Below, piece after piece: positions 5,667-11,117 of a stretch of DNA of 11,117 nt. The translations under genes and the position numbers were made by a program. The notes beneath the pieces are model-generated. The model was not told the origin of the DNA and did not search any database. It worked only from the letters and a program-made list of their open reading frames with translations. Position 1 is the stretch's first letter. Every line of letters starts with the position of its first letter. Origin of the DNA: Thermoplasmata archaeon (GTDB taxonomy: Archaea > Thermoplasmatota > Thermoplasmata > GCA-020350865); contig CP070672.1 in assembly GCA_020351895.1 (NCBI GenBank), positions 2,321,232 to 2,332,348 of the forward strand. Direction: 5' to 3'.

Positions 5667-6061
5667 ATTTCAACACAAAGCATGAAGGTGACATGGTGGA
5701 TATCACAGGTTATGTCCAAAAATCTGTGAAGAAATCCCATCTCAAAGACGGAATCGTATGTGTTTTTGTACCGGGCGCCACGGGAGCGGTAACAACCATC
5801 GAGTACGAGCCTGGATTAATTCAAGATCTGCCCGATGCTCTCGACAGATTGTTTCCCAGGGACATAACATATCAGCATCAGCTGAGATGGCATGATGGAA
5901 ACGGTCATTCCCATGTGAGAGCGTCCTTTATGGGCCCCAGCCTATCTGTCCCCTTCAAGGATAAGAAGCTTATCCTGGGGACATGGCAGCAGATCGTCTT
6001 TTTGGAACTGGACAACAGTGCAAGGCGACGGAAAATAGTACTGCAAATGGTGGGAGAGTGA
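5642..6061 (+). CDS. YjbQ/UPF0047 family protein (secondary thiamine-phosphate synthase-like)
   Basis: 139 residues, the usual size of this single-domain trimeric family, and full-length. Recognisable blocks are VFVPGATGAVTTIEYEPGL (41-59), HQLRWHDGNGHSHVRASFMG (79-98, with His79, His84, His89 and His91) and LGTWQQIVFLELDN (112-125). The conserved Glu54 and the Gly-Asn-Gly-His-Ser-His cluster are present. The common pHxTa motif of bacterial members reads PGAT here, as in a large archaeal subgroup. E. coli YjbQ has weak thiamine-phosphate synthase activity; the physiological role is unsettled. GGTGAT (5632-5637) four bases before the ATG is a good archaeal ribosome site. The next gene follows after four bases. 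Confidence 0.9.
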   Translation: MATISDEINFNTKHEGDMVDITGYVQKSVKKSHLKDGIVCVFVPGATGAVTTIEYEPGLIQDLPDALDRLFPRDITYQHQLRWHDGNGHSHVRASFMGPSLSVPFKDKKLILGTWQQIVFLELDNSARRRKIVLQMVGE

Positions 6062-6065
6062 GCAA

Positions 6066-6362
6066 TTGGCGAAACTCACAATCAAAGTAGTGGAGATAAA
6101 AGGGAAATGTGAAGTGCACTCAATTGGTGATATTATAACCATAGACGGACCCGAGATGGATCTTAAAAGAACTGACAGAATCTGCATCCACGCCTTGGCT
6201 CCTATACTCCATTATGCAGTGGCCATAAGGGATGGCGTGGATCCTGTGAGGTTAGGCCTTGCCAAGGAAGGTGGTAAGGCCTTCATACACTGTCCAGATC
6301 CTGGAGAGCCCTATACCGACGGTGGGGAAGTGATATTCGAATTGGAGATGCTTAAAGACTGA
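6066..6362 (+). CDS. TIGR04076 family small cysteine-containing protein
   Basis: 98 residues from a TTG start, four bases after yjbQ, with GGTGGGAGAG as ribosome site inside the end of yjbQ. The protein has the pattern of the TIGR04076 family: KGKCEVHSIGD near the start, ICIHALAPILHYAVAIRDG in the middle and HCPDPGEPYTDGGEVIFE at the end. Three conserved cysteines (Cys15, Cys40, Cys76) could bind a metal or be redox-active. The function of the family is not established. The tight spacing indicates one transcript with yjbQ. A hairpin and T-runs follow directly. Confidence 0.82.
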   Translation: MAKLTIKVVEIKGKCEVHSIGDIITIDGPEMDLKRTDRICIHALAPILHYAVAIRDGVDPVRLGLAKEGGKAFIHCPDPGEPYTDGGEVIFELEMLKD

Positions 6363-6365
6363 AAG

Positions 6366-6399
6366 CATGTTGGCTAACATGTCCATTTTACAGTTTTTT
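6366..6399 (+). terminator. Hairpin plus T-runs after the TIGR04076 gene
   Basis: CATGTT (6366-6371) and AACATG (6376-6381) form a six-pair stem with a four-base loop, followed by six T at 6394-6399 and six more at 6404-6409. It ends the + unit just before the convergent trmO stop at 6413. Confidence 0.55.
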
Positions 6400-6412
6400 A
6401 ATGTTTTTTATC

Positions 6413-6886
6413 CTATACTTTAAGTTTATCGTTCAGATGTTTTGCCCACCAAGGTGTTTTGGCATCCTCCACAAAATCGTGCTTTGATGAATACGGTTTT
6501 ATGTCAAGGATTGGGGAGCCGTTCAATGCATCTAAACCCAAAACAGTGATCACGTTTTTTTCCTTTTTCATCAACCTGACAGCCCTGATTCCCATTGGAT
6601 TGGGCCTTTTTGGGCTTCGGGTGGCAAATACTCCTAAAAGCGGTAGGTCCTCCCTTCCCTTTGGATGCATCTTCATAATCTTCCTCGCCTCATCTTTAAT
6701 CCTATCCATCCAGAAAACCACCATTATGTGGGAGCTCTCCTCAAGTTTATGTAGGCCCTCTGAGAATTCCTCCTTTACCACGATCTCTGAGGGAAGGCTC
6801 TCGTATCCCTCGGGGACTCCTTCATCAAATTGATTTTTTACAAACCCAATAGGCTTTAATGTTATGGTTTTGCCTTCCTCTCCCAT
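6413..6886 (-). CDS. trmO: tRNA (N6-threonylcarbamoyladenosine37-N6)-methyltransferase TrmO
   Basis: 157 residues, a SAM-dependent enzyme that methylates t6A at position 37 of tRNA-Thr to m6t6A, aiding decoding of ACY codons. Family blocks are LKPIGFVKNQF (10-20), the signature GVFATRSPKRPNPMG (85-99) and GLDALNGSPILDIKPY (117-132). The fold is the small beta-barrel first described for AF_0241/YaeB, without the C-terminal extension of E. coli TrmO, which is normal in archaea. The ATG at 6886 is chosen because the region above it is the end of ridA, and GAGGGAAAG precedes this ATG. It lies 11 bases after the ridA stop, so both are probably on one mRNA, and it is convergent with the yjbQ unit. 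Confidence 0.9.
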   Translation of the reverse strand: MGEEGKTITLKPIGFVKNQFDEGVPEGYESLPSEIVVKEEFSEGLHKLEESSHIMVVFWMDRIKDEARKIMKMHPKGREDLPLLGVFATRSPKRPNPMGIRAVRLMKKEKNVITVLGLDALNGSPILDIKPYSSKHDFVEDAKTPWWAKHLNDKLKV

Positions 6887-6897
6887 GTTCTTTCCCT

Positions 6898-7278
6898 CTA
6901 TAGGTGTGCAATGGCCTCTATCTCCACCTTGGCTCCTAAAGGTAGATGGGCAACCTCCACACAAGAGCGTGCAGGCTGGTTGCTATCAAAGTACTTTTTA
7001 TAAACAGCATTGAACCTCGAAAACTCGTTTATATCGGTCAAAAAAACGGTAATCTTTAGAACCTTTTCTAATGATGAGCCGATCTCTTCTAAAATCACCC
7101 TCAAGTTCGCCAGAGCCTGCTCTACCTCCTGCTCCAAATTACCAGAGATCAATTTGTTTGTCTTTGGATCCATAGCAACCTGACCAGAGATAAAGATTAA
7201 ATCATCCTTTATAACAGCCTGGGAGTACGGACCAGCGGCCGCCCCTGCGGATTCGGTCTTAAAAACCCTTTTGGACAT
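6898..7278 (-). CDS. ridA: RidA family reactive enamine/imine deaminase
   Basis: 126 residues, full length for the YjgF/YER057c/UK114 family. RidA hydrolyses 2-aminoacrylate and related imines released by PLP enzymes, protecting the cell from this damage. Seen here are GPYSQAV (16-22), FISGQVAMDP (29-38), and NQPARSCVEVAHLPLGAKVE (100-119), with the substrate-binding Arg104 and the catalytic-site Glu119. Presence of the Arg points to a true deaminase rather than an Arg-less Rid relative. GAGGGATT before the ATG and a TATA-like box further up give it its own promoter; trmO follows as the second gene. Proteins of this family have also been described with other roles, but the motif set favours RidA. 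Confidence 0.92.
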   Translation of the reverse strand: MSKRVFKTESAGAAAGPYSQAVIKDDLIFISGQVAMDPKTNKLISGNLEQEVEQALANLRVILEEIGSSLEKVLKITVFLTDINEFSRFNAVYKKYFDSNQPARSCVEVAHLPLGAKVEIEAIAHL

Positions 7279-7312
7279 CTTTTAATCCCTCACAATTCCC
7301 TAAAACAGTTTG

Positions 7313-7321
7313 ATTATAAAA
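7313..7321 (-). promoter_or_regulatory. TATA-like box for ridA-trmO
   Basis: On the minus strand TTTTATAAT lies about 26 bases before 7291, where the GAGGGA ribosome site of ridA begins. This gives a leader of roughly 13 bases, short as in many archaea. Assigned by match and spacing. Confidence 0.5.
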
Positions 7322-7386
7322 GGTATTTGATTGAGATCCCTCCTGCCATAAAAATATCTTAGGCGTAAACCAGGTTCCTCTCATCA

Positions 7387-7395
7387 TTAAAAAGA
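7387..7395 (-). terminator. Short T-run after the surface protein gene
   Basis: Five T (7389-7393 on the minus strand) follow two bases after the stop codon of the large gene. It is a weak but well-placed archaeal oligo-T stop before the ridA promoter. Confidence 0.35.
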
Positions 7396-10300
7396 TCAAA
7401 GCTGATTCCAAGGGGTGTATTCGGCTACTTCAACAGGTTCTGCTGGCACGGCAGGACCGATCATTTCATAGGCGGGAACGGGTTCATCATCTGGAATGAA
7501 TGCTGGTGCTGGTTGTGCTGTGACATAGAAATCTTGGGAAGGCAATGGTTTGGGCCTAGGGGAACGGGTTTTAAGGGCCACCGCAATGAGCACAATTGCC
7601 GCAATCAAGGCAATTATCACGAAAATAAGCCAAATCGATAGGGCATCTTCTTCGTTTTTAACTTTGATGGTCAATGATAATTCCTCTGAGTATTCCCTAC
7701 CATCAAAGGCCCTGACATACAAAGTATGTCTTCCATCATCATAATCCTCTGTATCCAAAACGAAGCTCCATACCGATTTACCCTCGGCTCTTACCCATTC
7801 GTTATCGTCCACCCTTAACTCAACAAATTCTATTGTCTCGTCACCATCGGGATCCGTTGCCTCGCCAAGAATTGTTATCTTGCCATCTACGGTGCCATTG
7901 TCTTTAAGAGAGGTTATGGTGACCTCTGGGGGATCATTAGGTATTTGTTCAGTGGTGAACGTGAGATCGCCTGTTTCAGTTGGTCCGTTTCCTAAGTTGT
8001 CGGTTGAGCTCACGAAATAGTGATATTCTGTTTCAGGTGTTAAAAGGTCTAATGTTATCAAATGGGTGGTTGTATCAGAATTTCCGATAACCGTATTTCC
8101 GTAAGAAGTGTCGGTCCCGTAACTCAGGACACCATCGCTTGGCTCATCGGTCTCCCAGGATATCGTGGCCGTGATGTGAGTTTTTGAGACTACGGAAGGA
8201 CCGGAAGTTATTGTAGGTGCCTTATTGTCCACGGAAAAGGAAGAGGTCGTATCTGCAATCCCATCCTCATCATCTTCGGGTGTGATTCTGAAGTAGACCT
8301 CGGATTCATCCTGATCAGCAAGGTCTTCATATGAGTCCCAAATGAATATATAGGATTCACCCTCAGCTGAACTTTTTATGTTGGCGATTTTGGGGCTGTC
8401 ATCATCCATTGTAGCATCCTTGTATTCTGTTCCATCTATGCTGTACTCCGGAGTTATGGAGAGTCTATCTGATTCCATATCCGTTAACGTATAATTGAAT
8501 GTTATACTGCCGGTTTGTACGCCGCTTATATCGTCTATTTCCACCTTTGGGAGTGCATTGTTGTCAACTTGAAATGCCGAGGTTGTGTCCGTCTGGCCAA
8601 TTTGGCAATCTTTAGGTACGATCCTGAAATACACAGTAGAAATATCAACACCTGACAGGTTCTGGGCAGAAGCCCATACAAATGTATGGGTCGTTCCACC
8701 TGGAGTGGATGAGATTTCGGAAACTCCATCCCCACCAGGGCCCAATGCAGCTTCTTGGAATGTAGAACCATCAAGACTGTACAAAGGTATTATCTCGCAC
8801 TTATCGTATCCCGAATCTTTTAGGGAATATGTCATGGAAATGTCCCCACTCTGCTCACCAACTGGATCGGTGATGGAAACCGTGGGCGGTTCATTGGTTG
8901 TTTTATTGCTGAGCCAGACATCCTCATTTCCCTGATAGTATGAGGTCCATGCCACCCATAAAGTTTCGTACGAATCCTGAATAAGTGAAGGATAGTACTT
9001 ATAATCATTCGGGTACTCGTTCTCTGTAACCTGCTCCTTTGATGTCCAGGTGTTCCAGTCGTCTGATCCAATATACCAGATTTCACCGTCACCGTAAAGA
9101 TAGGAATACCAGGAGATGTTGTATCCCCCATCCACATTTTCGATTAGTGAGGGATCACCGTCATAGCCAGTCCCTGTTGTCAATTGAGCAGGTGAGCCCC
9201 AATTAGATTTTGGATCGTTTGATGTACTGAGAAAGATGTCATAATTTCCAAATCTGTCAGAGGACCATGCCACCCTATAGGTTCCTGAAGAATCCTGAAT
9301 CAGAGAAGGATAATCATCATCGTGTTCATCATAGGTAATGTATGTTGGTGAATCGTCCCAATTGAGACCGTCTTGGGAACTGATTATGCAGATGTCCCAA
9401 TCACGAGTCGTTCTATTGTAGTGCCTCCAAGCTATCCAATAGATACCATCAGAATCTTGTATCAGACAGGGTTTGATGTTGTCATATCGAAATGTGATTG
9501 CTTGAATCGGCTCTTCCCAGTCATTACCATCGTTGGAATTTGTGATCCAGATATGATTATCTCCCGCCCAGTCGGAGGTAAAAGCCATCCAGTAAATACC
9601 ATCCGAGTCCTGCATTATTGATGGATGATTTTCCCAGGAGTAATTGGTGGTGATCTGACTCGGCGCTCCCCAATTGATGCCATCTTCAGATTTTTTTATG
9701 TAGATATCGGTGGGCCAATAGGCCTGGTACACCACATATGCCAGTAAAAATGAACCATCCGAATCCTGCATCAGGGAAGGGAAATATTCTCTGTTCGAAT
9801 GAGTGGTTATTCTGCCTATGGTAGTCCAATTGTACAGGGTAGGTGGCGGCGGTGGAGGAGGCTGGGTTATTGAAATCACAAATGAAGTTGCAGCAGACCA
9901 GAGGTTGTTGGAGTTATCTATCACCGTCATAATAACGTCATAGTCACCATTCTCGGCATCATCGGCACCCCAGTCCCAGACCCATGTTGCCGTAACCGTT
10001 CCACCATTCACCGAGGTTTCAGGGCCAGATAAGGAATCTGCGGAAGTGGGTCCATCGATTTCCAATTCAAAGTCCACGATCTCATCCGGACCCAGTGCAT
10101 GCAAGACCGATCCTGTTATGGTGGTAGTTTTATCATAATCATCAACAACAGGATCTAAAGCCTCAATTGAACACCAATCTGCTGGTACAACCATATTGGA
10201 TGGATAATCGGCACTCGCCCAATGAAAATCCATGTTCACGCCAGAATAAAGAACACCCACCTGCACTCCGAAAGTATGTCCTGAGTCTACAGCAATGTCA

Positions 10301-10734
10301 ACATAACCCTCGAATGTTATCTCATGTACCTCATTGATTACGATTCGTTCGCTTTGTATATCGATGCCTATATCCTCATTATCCATCAATAATTGACAAT
10401 CAATCTGCACAATTCCGGGAGGGATTGCCAATTGCTCCACCCACACATCGAACATGATGGTTCCCTCTATTCTAATGTCTTTCTGCAAAGGATCGGTTTC
10501 AAACCTTCCAGCAAGCCACATTATAAAAACACCACCAGTAGGACCGACATTCAGAGACAATCCAACAGAGGATGTTGGTACATCTGTTTCGAGGGTTTCG
10601 TTTCCCACGCCGTCTCCGTAAAAATACAATGCCGCTTCCTTATATTCTTGTGCACTGATTGCGGGAATCCATAGAATCTGTAAAGCACTCAGTATCATGA
10701 GCAGAAAGATTGAAATCGTGCCAATTTTTTTCAC
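7396..10734 (-). CDS. Large secreted, membrane-anchored surface protein with beta-propeller-like repeats, FN3 and Ig-like domains
   Basis: 1112 residues from GTG 10734. Order: signal peptide (1-29, KKIGTISIFLLMILSALQ..., ending AISAQ); a beta-rich N-terminal region of unknown family (30-191); an Ig/PKD-like segment (192-290); a seven-proline linker (292-298); six repeats of about 50 residues with P-S-L-I-Q-D-S-D-G and a W-T/S-aromatic pattern (317-613), like BNR/sialidase-type blades; two tandem 112-residue modules (614-837); an FN3-like domain (838-929); an Ig-like domain with DPDGDETIEFVEL (934-1027); a membrane helix (1032-1054); and a Pro/Ala/Glu-rich tail. Eight N-x-S/T sequons are present. 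The GTG is preferred to one at 10755 because AGGAGG lies seven bases before it. Binding, adhesion or enzymatic role cannot be told; the sialidase catalytic Arg triad is not evident. A single helix near the end suggests anchoring with the body outside. Confidence 0.85.
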   Translation of the reverse strand: MKKIGTISIFLLMILSALQILWIPAISAQEYKEAALYFYGDGVGNETLETDVPTSSVGLSLNVGPTGGVFIMWLAGRFETDPLQKDIRIEGTIMFDVWVEQLAIPPGIVQIDCQLLMDNEDIGIDIQSERIVINEVHEITFEGYVDIAVDSGHTFGVQVGVLYSGVNMDFHWASADYPSNMVVPADWCSIEALDPVVDDYDKTTTITGSVLHALGPDEIVDFELEIDGPTSADSLSGPETSVNGGTVTATWVWDWGADDAENGDYDVIMTVIDNSNNLWSAATSFVISITQPPPPPPPTLYNWTTIGRITTHSNREYFPSLMQDSDGSFLLAYVVYQAYWPTDIYIKKSEDGINWGAPSQITTNYSWENHPSIMQDSDGIYWMAFTSDWAGDNHIWITNSNDGNDWEEPIQAITFRYDNIKPCLIQDSDGIYWIAWRHYNRTTRDWDICIISSQDGLNWDDSPTYITYDEHDDDYPSLIQDSSGTYRVAWSSDRFGNYDIFLSTSNDPKSNWGSPAQLTTGTGYDGDPSLIENVDGGYNISWYSYLYGDGEIWYIGSDDWNTWTSKEQVTENEYPNDYKYYPSLIQDSYETLWVAWTSYYQGNEDVWLSNKTTNEPPTVSITDPVGEQSGDISMTYSLKDSGYDKCEIIPLYSLDGSTFQEAALGPGGDGVSEISSTPGGTTHTFVWASAQNLSGVDISTVYFRIVPKDCQIGQTDTTSAFQVDNNALPKVEIDDISGVQTGSITFNYTLTDMESDRLSITPEYSIDGTEYKDATMDDDSPKIANIKSSAEGESYIFIWDSYEDLADQDESEVYFRITPEDDEDGIADTTSSFSVDNKAPTITSGPSVVSKTHITATISWETDEPSDGVLSYGTDTSYGNTVIGNSDTTTHLITLDLLTPETEYHYFVSSTDNLGNGPTETGDLTFTTEQIPNDPPEVTITSLKDNGTVDGKITILGEATDPDGDETIEFVELRVDDNEWVRAEGKSVWSFVLDTEDYDDGRHTLYVRAFDGREYSEELSLTIKVKNEEDALSIWLIFVIIALIAAIVLIAVALKTRSPRPKPLPSQDFYVTAQPAPAFIPDDEPVPAYEMIGPAVPAEPVEVAEYTPWNQL
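8224..8895 (-). repeat. Two tandem 112-residue modules
   Basis: Residues 614-725 and 726-837 align end to end at the same length. Shared marks are a P-x-V-x-I opening, Y-S-L/I-D-G-S/T in the middle, TFVW/IFIW followed by Asp-rich turns, V-Y-F-R-I-x-P near the end, and a D-T-T-S-x-F-x-V-D-N close. The second copy lacks the two cysteines of the first (CEII and DCQI), so the possible disulphide is specific to one copy. This is an internal duplication that has diverged. Confidence 0.75.
8896..9786 (-). repeat. Six tandem coding repeats of about 50 codons
   Basis: The gene segment for residues 317-613 consists of six units. Each opens with a variant of PSLIQDSDG, then a Trp/aromatic strand (IYWMAF, IYWIAW, TYRVAW, GYNISW, TLWVAW), a D-x-W/I/Y-I/F strand and an S-x-D-x-x-x-W turn. 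Units 2 and 3 are closest (QDSDGIYW in both); unit 5 has lost the QDS core and unit 6 is shortened at its end. The count suggests one closed six-bladed propeller, which is inference. Confidence 0.75.
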
Positions 10735-10770
10735 GGCGACTCCTCCTGTCGTCACTTATGTTACATTTTC

Positions 10771-10784
10771 TAATATACATAAAA
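10771..10784 (-). promoter_or_regulatory. TATA-like box for the surface protein gene
   Basis: On the minus strand TTTTATGTATATTA lies about 25 bases before 10752, giving a leader of about 18 bases that contains the strong AGGAGG site (10743-10748) before GTG 10734. Upstream AATACC could be a BRE-like element. Confidence 0.5.
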
Positions 10785-10895
10785 GGTATTAAGACTTTAC
10801 CCTAAAATCCATGATAATTCATCGAAAATACTGCCCACTCGCCGATTTAAAGGAATATATAAAATTTAGTAAAATGTAGATGAAAAACGAATCGA

Positions 10896-11117
10896 TTACC
10901 TCCTAGTGGTTTTCAAATCAGAGCCGCAAACCGGGCATGAATCATGTATCTTTTCCCAGTATCTCCCACATCCTTTGCATCGCAGTCTCCATTTTATTGT
11001 TTCTTTAATGCCCTCTTGAGCAATACCTCGAGACTTTACATTCAACTTAGCAGCAATGTTTTGTATGGAGTAATCGTCTGTAAGAAGAACACAGTCGAGC
11101 TCCAAGGCAAGGCTTAG
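10896..11117 (-). CDS. nob1: rRNA maturation endonuclease Nob1, C-terminal part (gene runs off the right edge)
   Basis: The 73 visible residues start at the window edge with LSLALELDCVLLTDDYSIQN, the last part of the PIN-type nuclease domain with its acidic DD pair. They continue through a linker (GIAQEGIKETIKWRL) to a zinc ribbon, Cys-x2-Cys (RCKGCG) and Cys-x2-Cys (SCPVCG). This order is that of archaeal Nob1, which cuts the 3' end of pre-16S rRNA in the late small ribosomal subunit. The frame is open to the edge, so the N-terminal PIN part and the true start lie outside. The stop is at 10896-10898, and a short T-run (10883-10887, minus strand) follows. Confidence 0.92.
   Translation of the reverse strand, partial: LSLALELDCVLLTDDYSIQNIAAKLNVKSRGIAQEGIKETIKWRLRCKGCGRYWEKIHDSCPVCGSDLKTTRR

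Noticed and set aside
6459..6833. Open frame on the + strand opposite trmO, with hydrophobic stretches
   Set aside because: It is antisense to a conserved TrmO; the hydrophobicity comes from the reverse reading of Lys/Glu-rich codons.
6887..6964. Longer TrmO starting inside ridA
   Set aside because: The extra residues are an out-of-frame reading of the conserved RidA C-terminus; the ATG at 6886 has its own ribosome site.
8896..9786. Tandem repeat as a CRISPR or satellite array
   Set aside because: Periodicity of about 150-160 bases follows the protein repeats within one open frame; DNA identity between units is low.

Overview
The window looks like chromosomal DNA from an archaeon, most likely a Thermoplasmatota-type euryarchaeon. 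The clearest archaeal marker is the C-terminal part of the rRNA endonuclease Nob1 at the right edge (PIN-domain end plus zinc ribbon). Also archaeal in style are TATA-like boxes about 20-26 bases before predicted starts, short or absent leaders, T-run terminators and frequent GTG/TTG starts. The large surface protein (signal peptide, beta modules, one C-terminal membrane helix, Pro-rich tail) also fits this group. The DNA is moderately AT-rich. Assignment below phylum is inference.

Bases 1-5136 (+ strand) are a surface-sugar locus. The order is: the end of a probable GHMP-type sugar kinase, gmhA (sedoheptulose-7-phosphate isomerase), gmhB (heptose bisphosphate phosphatase, broken by a one-base frameshift), and two GT4 glycosyltransferases. 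After a T-run and a new promoter come a sugar-nucleotide reductase/dehydratase of the extended SDR family and a small SAM methyltransferase. Together they read as synthesis, modification and transfer of an activated manno-heptose, or a sugar derived from it.

Bases 5137-5641 hold no long gene but are not empty. They contain a T-run, an 8+8 palindrome, a 13-bp stem with a second helix in pseudoknot topology, a probable membrane microprotein (possibly frameshifted), and a 42-codon reading frame that overlaps the start of the next gene.

Bases 5642-6362 (+) encode a YjbQ/UPF0047 protein and a TIGR04076-type small protein. Bases 6413-7278 (-) encode RidA followed by TrmO, convergent with the previous pair. 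Bases 7396-10734 (-) encode a 1112-residue secreted, membrane-anchored protein with six beta-propeller-like repeats, two tandem 112-residue modules, an FN3-like and an Ig-like domain, and eight N-glycosylation sequons. It could be an acceptor for the glycans made at the left, but only proximity supports that. Partial nob1 (-) closes the window.
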